Origin: SIG205 sp045545595
GTDB taxonomy: Bacteria; Bacillota_I; Bacilli_A; RF39; UBA660
Assembly: GCA_045545595.1 (NCBI GenBank)
Contig: JAZQBG010000003.1
Location: forward strand, 1-64,000
Direction: 5' to 3'
Length of the DNA stretch: 64,000 nucleotides
The notes below the pieces were generated by a model. That model was given only the letters and a program-made list of their open reading frames with translations, was not told where the DNA came from and made no database searches. Below, piece by piece: positions 17,038 to 25,758 of the stretch (the first letter of the stretch is position 1; every line of letters begins with the position of its first letter). Made by a program: the position numbers and the translations under genes.

Positions 17038-17582
17038 TATTTTTCTAATTCCTCCTCTTGTTCTTTTTCATCTTTTTTTATGATTTTATAATATTCATCT
17101 TCAATATTAGAAAATTTAGAAACTATATTTTGAAATCTTAATGTGTTTTCTGAGTATATTTTTTTATCCAATTTAGTCGTAGAAGAAATATCAAAAACAA
17201 TATTTGTTATTTCTTCTTTAACTTTATAATCATTTATATTCTTTCCTAAAGTATTAAAATGATTTGTTAAATCGTCCTCTAACATAGAATAAAACTCATC
17301 CCAAACTATATCACATATTCTTAAATAATGTTGGATAGAGTCTCTATTCTCTTTAAAGATTTTAGTCAATTCTGTTTTTAAATCTCCTTTTAATAATCGC
17401 CACGGCATATAATCTCTATCTTGTATTTCATCCATAGCTTTGTATATTTGTAAATATATTTCTTTATTTTCATTAGGAATGTTAATAGTATTAATTTTAC
17501 TTTTATTAGATAAACTTAAATAATATTCATATTCTAAAATTGCAATATAATATTTATTTATTAATTCATCCATTTTACTCAT
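17037..17582 (-). CDS. hypothetical helical protein
   Basis: About 181 residues, mainly helical, no recognised family (YYIAILEYEYYLSLSNKSK, MPWRLLKGDLKTELTKIF). The ribosome-binding site GGAGAT lies in the end of the XRE gene upstream, and the genes overlap by 8 bases. It ends EQEEELEK, which also carries GAGGAGG for the next start. Confidence 0.5.
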   Translation of the reverse strand: MSKMDELINKYYIAILEYEYYLSLSNKSKINTINIPNENKEIYLQIYKAMDEIQDRDYMPWRLLKGDLKTELTKIFKENRDSIQHYLRICDIVWDEFYSMLEDDLTNHFNTLGKNINDYKVKEEITNIVFDISSTTKLDKKIYSENTLRFQNIVSKFSNIEDEYYKIIKKDEKEQEEELEK

Positions 17583-17931
17583 TTATTTTAATCTCCAAAA
17601 CTATACATCCTTCTTCATCTTTCCCTTTAGGAAATTCCTCTTCTAATTTATTAAAAGATTCAATATTTGATAAAGTTGTTTCATCCAAATCTCCATCTTC
17701 AACAGGCAAATAACCCGTTATTTTTAATAACTTTACAAAATCCATGCTGAGAGTATTACAGATTTTTATTATAGTTAATAAATTATAATTTGACCTGCTA
17801 CCATTCTCCATTCTTGCTAATTCAGTATGACTGATACCCACTTCGTTTGCTAATTGTCTTAAACTTACTCCACATGAAATTCTTCTCATTCTAAGAATTT
17901 CTGCTAATAATACATAATTATATTTTTTCAT
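17575..17931 (-). CDS. XRE-family regulator with palindrome in its leader
   Basis: About 118 residues. Helix-turn-helix at residues 8-70: RMRRISCGVSLRQLANEVGI, SHTELARMENGSRSN, LLTIIKICNTLSM. The C-terminal tail is acidic. The 5' leader holds the 18-base palindrome also found before the pilin-like gene, so this regulator is a candidate to bind it and autoregulate; that is inference. It heads the accessory operon running toward ArdC. Good AAAAGGAGA site before the ATG. Confidence 0.8.
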   Translation of the reverse strand: MKKYNYVLLAEILRMRRISCGVSLRQLANEVGISHTELARMENGSRSNYNLLTIIKICNTLSMDFVKLLKITGYLPVEDGDLDETTLSNIESFNKLEEEFPKGKDEEGCIVLEIKINE

Positions 17932-17956
17932 TTTTATTTTCTCCTTTTCTTTTTTA

Positions 17957-17974
17957 AGTTCACGATAGTAAACT
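17957..17974 (-). promoter_or_regulatory. duplicated palindrome/hairpin, copy 1
   Basis: Minus strand AGTTTACTATCGTGAACT, 25 bases before the XRE start codon. The arms AGTTTAC/GTGAACT pair fully in RNA (one G-U) around a TATC loop. An identical copy stands at 25721-25738. It is either an operator or a 5'-UTR hairpin. Confidence 0.6.
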
Positions 17975-17989
17975 AAAACATTAAAAAAA

Positions 17990-18211
17990 TTATCTTTCTA
18001 AATCAACTTCTTCTTTTGCATTTTCTTTGTTATGGTTTTTATTAAATAATTTATTAACATCTGGATATATATGAAAATCATATTCCATATTTGAAATTAT
18101 AATAGATTCCATAAAATCTTCTAAATCTTCTGGTGTTTCCATATCATAACCACTATCTATAAAATTCTGTTGATATTCATTAAACAGTTCTTTTATATAT
18201 TCTTTATTCAT
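17990..18211 (-). CDS. small acidic hypothetical protein
   Basis: About 73 residues, helical and acidic, not recognised. It ends AKEEVDLER although the next coding start is about 60 bases away behind its own ribosome-binding site. It directly abuts the gene upstream. Confidence 0.5.
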   Translation of the reverse strand: MNKEYIKELFNEYQQNFIDSGYDMETPEDLEDFMESIIISNMEYDFHIYPDVNKLFNKNHNKENAKEEVDLER

Positions 18212-18496
18212 TTAAATTTCTTCCTTAAATAAATTTGAATATAATGTTTTGATATTTTCTAAAGTATCATACATATTCTTACTTAATTGAGTTTTATATA
18301 AATCATAAGTATTTAATAATTCTTGTAATTTCCATAATAGCTCAAATTCTTCTGGTAATAATTCTAAATCATTTAAATTTTTATAACCATCATATTCTAA
18401 ATAATTATCTTTATTCCCATAATGATTTTTTAATACTTCACTACTATATAACTTTGAAATTTCTTGATATTCTTCTTCTGTAAATGTTTCTTTCAT
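18212..18496 (-). CDS. small hypothetical protein
   Basis: About 94 residues, acidic and helical (FTEEEYQEISKLYSSEVL, LLPEEFELLWKLQELLNTYD). AAAAGGAGAAAAG precedes the ATG. It ends LFKEEI. No recognised family. Confidence 0.5.
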   Translation of the reverse strand: MKETFTEEEYQEISKLYSSEVLKNHYGNKDNYLEYDGYKNLNDLELLPEEFELLWKLQELLNTYDLYKTQLSKNMYDTLENIKTLYSNLFKEEI

Positions 18497-18518
18497 TTTT
18501 CTTTTCTCCTTTTCTATA

Positions 18519-19265
18519 TTAATTTGTTTCTAACATCATACCCAAATAGATTCCGTTCTCGTCCTGAATTGGACTGCAAATACCTGTTCTATTTGTTTTC
18601 TTCAATTCTGCAGCACAAACTTCTGAAACATTTAACATTGTATAACCATCTTTAAATAAAAAGTATTTAACAATCTTTTCATTAGATGGATTACTTGGTG
18701 ATTCTTCTTGGGGAGGAGTTTCAGGTTGTGGTGATGCTGTATTATTAGATGTATTATTATTAGTTGATGGTTTAGATTCTTCTTTTTTAGGTGTTTCAAC
18801 TTTATTAGAAAAAGTATTTTCCTTAGGTGGTGATACTGGTTCTTCTTTCTTTTTTATATTAACTATAACAACTTCTTGTGAAGTATTACCAGAAGAATCA
18901 GAAATAGTATATATTATTTTTTGTTCACCGATTTTAGAGGTATCTATTTCTTCATAAATAATATTTTCTAAAAGATCTCCATCTTTATCATCTATAACAC
19001 TTTCAATATATTTTAAATAATCTATATCACCCCCTTCCGTAATTTCTATACTATTTGTTCTTAATTTTATTTCTGGGGCTATTTCATCCTTAACCTCTGG
19101 TATATTAGTAATTTCTTTTGGCTTTTCATCTTCTTTAGATGAAGTATTACTGATAGATAAAAATATAAATACAGAGATAATAACAATTAATAATATTGAA
19201 ATTATAATTATATTTCTCTTTTTCTTATACTTACGATACTTGGCTAATAATTGTTCATCAGTCAT
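18519..19265 (-). CDS. membrane-anchored DUF5011-like protein with Pro/Ser/Asn-rich linker
   Basis: About 248 residues. A basic start and one membrane helix (about 18-38), then an Ig-like DUF5011-type domain (about 60-140: SIEITEGGDIDYLKYI, VIDDKDGDLLENI, GEQKIIYTISDSSGNTSQE), a Pro/Asn/Ser-rich linker (145-195) and a small C-terminal domain with two cysteines. Likely displayed on the cell surface as part of the conjugation machinery. The next gene downstream repeats the same domain. Confidence 0.68.
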   Translation of the reverse strand: MTDEQLLAKYRKYKKKRNIIIISILLIVIISVFIFLSISNTSSKEDEKPKEITNIPEVKDEIAPEIKLRTNSIEITEGGDIDYLKYIESVIDDKDGDLLENIIYEEIDTSKIGEQKIIYTISDSSGNTSQEVVIVNIKKKEEPVSPPKENTFSNKVETPKKEESKPSTNNNTSNNTASPQPETPPQEESPSNPSNEKIVKYFLFKDGYTMLNVSEVCAAELKKTNRTGICSPIQDENGIYLGMMLETN

Positions 19266-19290
19266 ATTTCATCACCTCACTCATATTAAA

Positions 19291-19707
19291 TTAATCCCTA
19301 AATTTTGGTTTTTCACGAATAATTACTAATAATCTTGCTTTAATAACATTGGAAGCTGAATCGCTTACTTCATAATCAACATAAAACTCTCCTGTTTTAG
19401 AAGTATCTATCTTTGTATATTTAACTTTATCTGTTAAATCGCCTTCAAGATTATCTGATGCTTCTTTAATAAATGATTTATAATTTATTTCATCACCTTG
19501 ATACATAATTAATTTATCTTGCTTCAAAATTAAAACAGGACTGATTAAATCCTGTTTTAACATTGCTTCCTTTTCCTCTTGTTCTGCTTTCTCTTCTTTG
19601 GCAATTTCTATATTTCTTTTAATATCCTTATAATTAAATAACACAGATGTTAAACTACACAAAAATAATACTATTATTAATAATATCCATAATTTTTTCT
19701 TTTTCAT
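19291..19707 (-). CDS. membrane-anchored DUF5011-like protein
   Basis: About 138 residues. N-terminal membrane helix (about 5-25), a charged coil, then one DUF5011/HYR-like domain (YQGDEINYKSFIKEASDNLE, GDLTDKVKYTKIDTSKTGEF, VDYEVSDSASNV). Clear paralogue of the domain in 18519-19265. It lies between that gene and the CHAP hydrolase, suggesting a surface component of the transfer channel. Confidence 0.66.
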   Translation of the reverse strand: MKKKKLWILLIIVLFLCSLTSVLFNYKDIKRNIEIAKEEKAEQEEKEAMLKQDLISPVLILKQDKLIMYQGDEINYKSFIKEASDNLEGDLTDKVKYTKIDTSKTGEFYVDYEVSDSASNVIKARLLVIIREKPKFRD

Positions 19708-19716
19708 TTTTTCTCC

Positions 19717-21531
19717 TTAATCTAAATAGATAAACCCTATAATGGTATATCCATTATTTTTATTTATTCTTCTATATTCATCAAACGAACTATAAGTCTT
19801 TGTTCTCACTAATTCATTTGCGTGTTCATTAGCATATTCTACTTGACTACAACTATCATCATCTCTACAAGCATTACCAATATTTCCTTCTGATATGGTG
19901 ATTGTTTCTCCATCATACGCTTCTACAAAAGCAACATGACCGAACCTATCAGATGACAATACTACAACAGAATTATAAGATGGTTGAGAACCTGTTTCAT
20001 AACCCATAGCTATTGCAGAATTAATCCAAGTTTGAGCATTACCTGTTGGCATCTTTTTACCTGATACCTGTAATGCACGACCAAAACTAAACCAAGTACA
20101 TTGTCCTTTAAATCCTGATGTTGCTAAAGTATTTTTTGAATTAAAATGCTCAGTATTTAAATTTAAAGGAACATCTGTCTTTCCATAAGTAGGTGTTTTT
20201 GTTTTAAAATTTGTACCTAAAAACTCAGCAAAAAAATCAGATTGATATAACATTTCAATCATATCCAACTGATCATTAGAAAAATAAGTATCAGTTCCTT
20301 CTGATACCTTTTTTGTTTTATTAAAATCGGATATATATGAATAATTATCCTTGCACCAATCCATATAATCTTCATACATGCTATTAGTAATAACTAATAC
20401 CTTGATAGTTGATTCTACTGTATTACCTTCATCATCGGTTTCCTCTACTTTCTGTTCTAATACTTCGTGCTTTTCTAACAATCCTTCTGATTTAAATTTT
20501 TGAATTAAATCTTTTTCAGTTTGATCAAATTCTAACTCAGCACCAGTACCTTGCATAATTGATAATGGTATTCTCCAATCTATACGACCATAACTACCAT
20601 CTACTGCAAATACTATACCCTCTGGATTTTCTTCTAAAAATTTATCTACTTTTTTATCATACTCTTCCTGAATACTATCAAGATATTCTTTATAAGAATT
20701 TAAAGAAGTTTCAGACATGGTAGAACCAAATATAGAGCATACAGCAATTATTATAATAAGAATAAGAGCAAGAGGAATAATAAACTCCGCTGTTGCAGCT
20801 AAAAGAGAGATTAACATTTTTATTAATTTCATAACTACCGTTTTAGCAACTTGAAATAATTTTTTACCAAGAGTTTGACTAATTTTTTTACCTGCTTTAC
20901 TAGCAGCTTTCTTTGTACTCTTTCTAAGTTTATCAGTTGTCTTAGTTTTTATTTTGCGAGTAATTTTTTCATTAATATAATCTGTACCACTACCATCTTC
21001 ACTCATTGCTTTATTTAATTCTCTTGAAGTTCTTACAATTGTTCTACCTACTTTAGAAACCTTTTCACCACTCTTACTTACAGCAGTAGCAACTTTAGAT
21101 ACTTTTCCTTGATTATCATTAAACTTAAAAACTTTTTTATTTGTTTTTTCTACTACTGTTTTTAATTTACTTTTCTTAGGAGTATCCTTATCCGACTTTA
21201 CTCCTTCAATATTAGTTTCTTTATTTTCTAAATTATTAGATTCAGTATCATTAACATTAGTTTTCAACTTGCTAGTAGAGTTATTCTCCTGCTGAGTTGT
21301 TGAATCTTGCTTATTTTCGTTTTCTGTTGCGTTTTCAGAAGTTTTTAATCTTGATTCAACTTCTTTATCGTTGTTATTTAATTCTTCGTCTATGGACTTA
21401 TTTTCAATGAAATCCGAGGTCTTTTTTGCAATCTTATCAATTGTTTCAAATGTATGACTAGATGCTTCTGATGATAATGTTGATAATCTATCAATGGACT
21501 TTTTAACATCTCTTTCAGTTTTGTCTTTCAT
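19717..21531 (-). CDS. CHAP-domain peptidoglycan hydrolase of the conjugation system
   Basis: About 604 residues: a Ser/Lys-rich cytoplasmic N-terminus (1-230), a strongly hydrophobic segment (about 235-270: LLAATAEFIIPLALILIIII), a middle extracellular region, and a C-terminal CHAP domain (about 470-600) with Cys in GQCTWFSFGRALQ, His in RFGHVAFVEAYDGE and SEGN. It opens the wall for the channel, as VirB1/Orf14-type proteins do. It follows VirB4 by 2 bases. The long basic N-terminus is unusual. Confidence 0.82.
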   Translation of the reverse strand: MKDKTERDVKKSIDRLSTLSSEASSHTFETIDKIAKKTSDFIENKSIDEELNNNDKEVESRLKTSENATENENKQDSTTQQENNSTSKLKTNVNDTESNNLENKETNIEGVKSDKDTPKKSKLKTVVEKTNKKVFKFNDNQGKVSKVATAVSKSGEKVSKVGRTIVRTSRELNKAMSEDGSGTDYINEKITRKIKTKTTDKLRKSTKKAASKAGKKISQTLGKKLFQVAKTVVMKLIKMLISLLAATAEFIIPLALILIIIIAVCSIFGSTMSETSLNSYKEYLDSIQEEYDKKVDKFLEENPEGIVFAVDGSYGRIDWRIPLSIMQGTGAELEFDQTEKDLIQKFKSEGLLEKHEVLEQKVEETDDEGNTVESTIKVLVITNSMYEDYMDWCKDNYSYISDFNKTKKVSEGTDTYFSNDQLDMIEMLYQSDFFAEFLGTNFKTKTPTYGKTDVPLNLNTEHFNSKNTLATSGFKGQCTWFSFGRALQVSGKKMPTGNAQTWINSAIAMGYETGSQPSYNSVVVLSSDRFGHVAFVEAYDGETITISEGNIGNACRDDDSCSQVEYANEHANELVRTKTYSSFDEYRRINKNNGYTIIGFIYLD

Positions 21532-21533
21532 AA

Positions 21534-23957
21534 CTATCTTGCCTGTACTTGACTATCAGTATTATTAACTTGATAGATTAAATAATCCTTAGGTACTTTA
21601 TTGGTAAAAGGTATAACATCAGAACCAAAAACAACTAATCCCTGTCCTGTTGGTGCATCACCTTGAACATACATGGATTCTTCATCACTAATATTAAAGA
21701 TATTACAAATAGATGGTAAATCTAAAGGTTTTTGTTTTAATATTAATGCGAACTCTGAATTGGATAAAATATCTTTACCAGATTCCGATCTTAATAAGTG
21801 AGATATTTGTTGTGAGATTACTGTATTTAAAGCATTTAATTTTCTTCCAGTTTTATAGAAATTAGCAACATATTGAGCAGAATATGGATTAGCAAGTAAT
21901 ATATGAAATTCATCTATAAAAATCCAGGTATATTTACCTAACTCTTTATTCTTTGCTAGTCTATTCTGTATATGGTCTAATACAACTAAATATCCAGTAG
22001 TTTGTAATGATGCTGATAATTGACTAATATCAAATGATACTAATCTATTTTGAATATCAATATTAGTCTTCTTTGAAAACAAATCCATTGAACCTTTAAC
22101 ATATCTTTCTATAATTAAAGCTAAATCTTTTGCTTCTTCTTCAGGTTGTTTCAAAAGCATATTATAAAAATCTGGTAATGTAGGTAATAAACTATCATCA
22201 GTAAAATTACTTTTCTCATAATCCTCAAAAATAATTTTAGTACAACGGTCTATGATCGTTTTTTGTCCACCAGTTAAAGCATTAGCACCTACTATACTTT
22301 CTAAGAAAGCAATAATATATTCTACTTTACTTTTTACTGGTTCACTTTTTCCATTATCAGTACATCCATAATTTAATGATAAATCAAATGGATTGATGTG
22401 AGTATTTGAATTAGTAGATATGAATATCTTTTGTCCACCAAATACTTCTAATAATCCACCGTACTCATTTTGAGGTTCTATAATACAAATTTCATCCTCA
22501 GGATAACGAATTAATATTTGTTCTATGATAGTTTTAACATTAAACGATTTCCCAGCACCAGAAGTAGCAAGTACGCATCCATTACCATTTATTAATTTCT
22601 TTCTATCACAAAAGATAGCATTTTTACTAACAAGATTTACTCCATAAAATAAAGACTTCTCATGATTGAAGTCTTTACTATTAAATGGTACATTTACTGC
22701 TGTTGCTTCACTTGTTAAAGTTCTTTGAAATTGCAAACTATTATGACCTAAAGGAAGAATATTTTGTACACCTTCTAATTGTTGCCACAATACTGGTTTC
22801 ATTTCTATTAACATTTCTGCTGCAACTTCCTGAACTCTAACTGTTTGGTCTTCTAATTCTTCAAAACTATTAGCAGTTATACACACTAAAAAATTATTTT
22901 GAAAAATCTTTTGATTATTCTTTTGTAAATCGTATTGCAATTGTTCTGCATTAGATATTTTTGTTTCTAACTTCTTATCCTTAACATATTCATAATCAAG
23001 ATTACTTTTACCTGCTCTTTTAATTTTTTCAAGACGTTCAGTTTCCATTGCTGATAAACTTTTATCAACAACTTTTATCATCTTAGCAGAATTAGTAGGA
23101 TTTATATTTAATGTTGTAATTAAATTAATATCTTCCATTGTGGTAATCCTATTATAAAATCTAGGAGTTAAACTTTTAGGTAATTTAGATACATATAAAA
23201 CTCTAATAAATTTCTTATCATCTATCTCAATAAGATCAGATTCACGCATCATAACTTTTTTAGGAGCAATTACATCAAATATGGTTAAGTTATTTTCTTT
23301 AGCATATTCGCTTATACTATCTATATTCTTATCTTCTACTGATTCAACGTTAAAGAAGTTATAAATAAATTTTAATCTATCTTTTACTGTGACTAAATTT
23401 ACTTTTGATTTTAATTCTTTTAATTTTTGTTCAGTCTTCAAAAATATATTTAAGAATAATGCGTTTGCTTCAATGAAATTTTTTGCTTTTAATGATATTA
23501 CTATAAATCTTTTTGTTTGTAAAGTATCCTCATTAGTACCTAATGAATTTGTTATAAGAGTATTTAATTCATCAGCAATTTGAACTTGTTTATCATCCTT
23601 CAAATGTTCTTTTTCAAATATAAATTTTTCTTTATATTTTTCTGTCTTTATAGGTGTTCCTGCATTGATAACTTGTATATGCGTGTCTTCTCTAAATGAA
23701 TGTAAATACTCTAACCATTTAAAAAATATATTCTCTGCTTCTTCTTCATTAGCTTTAGCAAATGATACATCAGAATATTCAATACAAATAGAATAAGTAT
23801 CTTCATCTAGTCTAAAAATACCTGTTCTATCATCTATTTCCTTAAACATATAAGAAATAATTTCTTGATTAGTTTTAGGAATAAATACTTTGTTTGGTAA
23901 TACTTTATTCTTCTTTTGATTGTTCTTCTTTAAACCCTTCTTTTTCTGTTTTTTCAT
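21534..23957 (-). CDS. VirB4-family conjugation ATPase
   Basis: About 807 residues, full length for the family. Walker A in NGCVLATSGAGKSFNVKTII, Walker B in YTWIFIDEFHILLANPYSAQ, and the late RKLNALNTVISQQISHLLRS segment. It energises the type IV secretion channel at the membrane. The N-terminal third carries the TraC/VirB4 accessory domain. It overlaps the PrgI gene upstream by about 50 bases, as is common in this module, and precedes the CHAP gene. Confidence 0.93.
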   Translation of the reverse strand: MKKQKKKGLKKNNQKKNKVLPNKVFIPKTNQEIISYMFKEIDDRTGIFRLDEDTYSICIEYSDVSFAKANEEEAENIFFKWLEYLHSFREDTHIQVINAGTPIKTEKYKEKFIFEKEHLKDDKQVQIADELNTLITNSLGTNEDTLQTKRFIVISLKAKNFIEANALFLNIFLKTEQKLKELKSKVNLVTVKDRLKFIYNFFNVESVEDKNIDSISEYAKENNLTIFDVIAPKKVMMRESDLIEIDDKKFIRVLYVSKLPKSLTPRFYNRITTMEDINLITTLNINPTNSAKMIKVVDKSLSAMETERLEKIKRAGKSNLDYEYVKDKKLETKISNAEQLQYDLQKNNQKIFQNNFLVCITANSFEELEDQTVRVQEVAAEMLIEMKPVLWQQLEGVQNILPLGHNSLQFQRTLTSEATAVNVPFNSKDFNHEKSLFYGVNLVSKNAIFCDRKKLINGNGCVLATSGAGKSFNVKTIIEQILIRYPEDEICIIEPQNEYGGLLEVFGGQKIFISTNSNTHINPFDLSLNYGCTDNGKSEPVKSKVEYIIAFLESIVGANALTGGQKTIIDRCTKIIFEDYEKSNFTDDSLLPTLPDFYNMLLKQPEEEAKDLALIIERYVKGSMDLFSKKTNIDIQNRLVSFDISQLSASLQTTGYLVVLDHIQNRLAKNKELGKYTWIFIDEFHILLANPYSAQYVANFYKTGRKLNALNTVISQQISHLLRSESGKDILSNSEFALILKQKPLDLPSICNIFNISDEESMYVQGDAPTGQGLVVFGSDVIPFTNKVPKDYLIYQVNNTDSQVQAR

Positions 23958-24537
23958 TTATCACACTATTATCCTTTCCAACAACTTGTTTAGCGAGTTT
24001 TAATAGCACTTGTGCCTCTTCCTTACTTAACGAAAAATTGCTGGTAGTATTCTCCAACGTATTAATACCAAATTTCTTCTTAGCACGTGCTAATTCTCTT
24101 TGCCTACTACGTTCCTTCTTCAATTCCTTCAACTTTAATTTTTCTTCTTTTTTATTATTTCTTAATTCCTTTTTATTGACTTTAGGTTTAGATTTTTTAG
24201 AATTCTTTTTCTTGTTCTTTTCTTCTAATAACTCTGCTTCTGTTTTATATAAAATAGGCTTTGCGAAGTTAATATAATTACGTTTCCAGTAAAATATTAT
24301 ACGTTCAGCGTTTAATCCCTGTATAGGTATAAATCCAAAAAATCCTATTGGTATAGCAACTATTATAACTATCCATCCCGTAAGATCACTTCCTATCTTA
24401 GGTGTTAAAAACAAATATAATGGTACAGTAGTTATAATAATAAGAATTCCAAATAACCATTGTCTTAAAGTAAAATTATAGAACTTTTCTTTATAATCCT
24501 TTATTTCATCATGTATTCTAGGTTCTATCCTATCCAT
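23905..24537 (-). CDS. PrgI-family (VirB3-like) membrane protein
   Basis: About 210 residues. The N-terminus IEPRIHDEIKDYKEKFYNF then two membrane helices (about 25-70) and RIIFYWKRNYINFAKPILYK is the PrgI pattern; the long Lys/Glu-rich cytoplasmic tail is typical of element versions. The ATG at 24535-24537 overlaps the upstream stop by one base and follows GGTAGGTG. It links VirB6 with VirB4 in the channel. Confidence 0.85.
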   Translation of the reverse strand: MDRIEPRIHDEIKDYKEKFYNFTLRQWLFGILIIITTVPLYLFLTPKIGSDLTGWIVIIVAIPIGFFGFIPIQGLNAERIIFYWKRNYINFAKPILYKTEAELLEEKNKKKNSKKSKPKVNKKELRNNKKEEKLKLKELKKERSRQRELARAKKKFGINTLENTTSNFSLSKEEAQVLLKLAKQVVGKDNSVINEKTEKEGFKEEQSKEE

Positions 24538-25355
24538 TATGCACCTACCCACCTTTCTGCCATTGTACTAGTCATAGAAATCATTGCCATTAAGAATCCA
24601 TTTAAAAACATTATTGCTACCATAGAACTAATTGAACCTGCATCAGTTAATGTGGATAATGCTAGTGAATATATTGCTGTTGCTACCACAATCATTGATG
24701 CTTCAATTCCAAGTGCAATAGTTGACATTATGAATCTTTTACAAACATTTTGTCCATCTTCCCAAGTACCTATTGCAATAGGTATAGGAGAAAATGCAAA
24801 ACTTAAAATTAATTTACCTATACGCAAGAAAACTTGAACTAGTACACCAATTAGAGTACCCATAAATGGTATATAAAGAATTAATATAATAATTCCCATA
24901 AAACCTCTTTCAACAATATTACCTGCATTTCTAACTAAATCTCCCATTTGAACAGCAAGATCTGGTATAGATGATGAAGCTGATAACGAGCTTGTGACTT
25001 GTGTAAGAATATTATTTGATATACTCATTATGGATGAAAGTAATTCAAATGAATTTTCAATTAACATTTTAAAGATGAGAAAACGGATGAATGTAAACAC
25101 CATCCGTTCCCAACTAAATCTCTCATAATCCATTACTTTTTTAGTCACATCTAACAAAAAGAATAGAGTTAATAAACTTAATCCTATCGGCACAATAATT
25201 GAATGAATATTTGATGCTAATGACCATATAGTGGTTTTTGTGACTGAATTCCAATTACATAAATTACGTATTGTTCCAACAAAATCACTAATATCAATTT
25301 TAAAACCTAATATTTTAAAGGATATTTGAAAGATTTTTTCAATTAATCCTGCCAT
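24537..25355 (-). CDS. VirB6/TrbL-like polytopic conjugation protein
   Basis: About 272 residues with five or six membrane helices and a family-typical segment LSFAFSPIPIAIGTWEDGQN followed by ALGIEASMIVVATAIYSLAL. This matches the VirB6/TrbL-like CD1112-type transfer protein of Firmicute elements, an inner-membrane channel component. It lies directly after the pilin-like gene. Confidence 0.85.
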   Translation of the reverse strand: MAGLIEKIFQISFKILGFKIDISDFVGTIRNLCNWNSVTKTTIWSLASNIHSIIVPIGLSLLTLFFLLDVTKKVMDYERFSWERMVFTFIRFLIFKMLIENSFELLSSIMSISNNILTQVTSSLSASSSIPDLAVQMGDLVRNAGNIVERGFMGIIILILYIPFMGTLIGVLVQVFLRIGKLILSFAFSPIPIAIGTWEDGQNVCKRFIMSTIALGIEASMIVVATAIYSLALSTLTDAGSISSMVAIMFLNGFLMAMISMTSTMAERWVGA

Positions 25356-25371
25356 CTATTAGCCCTCCTTA

Positions 25372-25698
25372 TTATAGTCCAAATAAACCTTTAGATTGAC
25401 TAATAGCAATGACCATGAATCCTGCCATCATAGTCATTAATCCTCTACTTTTACCTTCAGCATCATCACGTTGCCATCCTAAAGCAAACATAACAGCACC
25501 GATTAAAGCAACTACGCCTCCAATCTTTAATAACCAATCACAAACGAATGTGATAAAACCATCAATACTACTTGTATTACTTCCCTCAGCATATACACTA
25601 TTAATACTTAAAATAAAACCACAAAAAACCACATTAAATAAACTAACTACTTTTTTACCTAACTGCTTAATACTAACTGCCAAATTACTTTTTTTCAT
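25372..25698 (-). CDS. Maff2-family/VirB2-like small membrane protein
   Basis: About 108 residues: a signal-like N-terminus (to SVYAEG), then two membrane helices around GGVVALIGAVMFALGWQRDD and GLMTMMAGFMVIAISQS joined by a charged loop, DDAEGKSRG. This is the Maff2/VirB2-like pattern, probably the pilin-like subunit of the channel. The ATG follows AAAAGGAGAAG, with the palindrome at 25721-25738 just upstream, so this gene may have its own control point. Confidence 0.78.
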   Translation of the reverse strand: MKKSNLAVSIKQLGKKVVSLFNVVFCGFILSINSVYAEGSNTSSIDGFITFVCDWLLKIGGVVALIGAVMFALGWQRDDAEGKSRGLMTMMAGFMVIAISQSKGLFGL

Positions 25699-25720
25699 TT
25701 TTCTTCTCCTTTTCTTTTTT

Positions 25721-25738
25721 AGTTCACGATAGTAAACT
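25721..25738 (-). promoter_or_regulatory. duplicated palindrome/hairpin, copy 2
   Basis: Exact copy of the palindrome at 17957-17974, 22 bases before the Maff2-like start codon, again followed by AAAAAAGAAAAGGAG. Both copies stand between two genes with the same spacing to the ribosome-binding site. Confidence 0.6.
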
Positions 25739-25758
25739 GTTGTATTAAAAAAATATAA

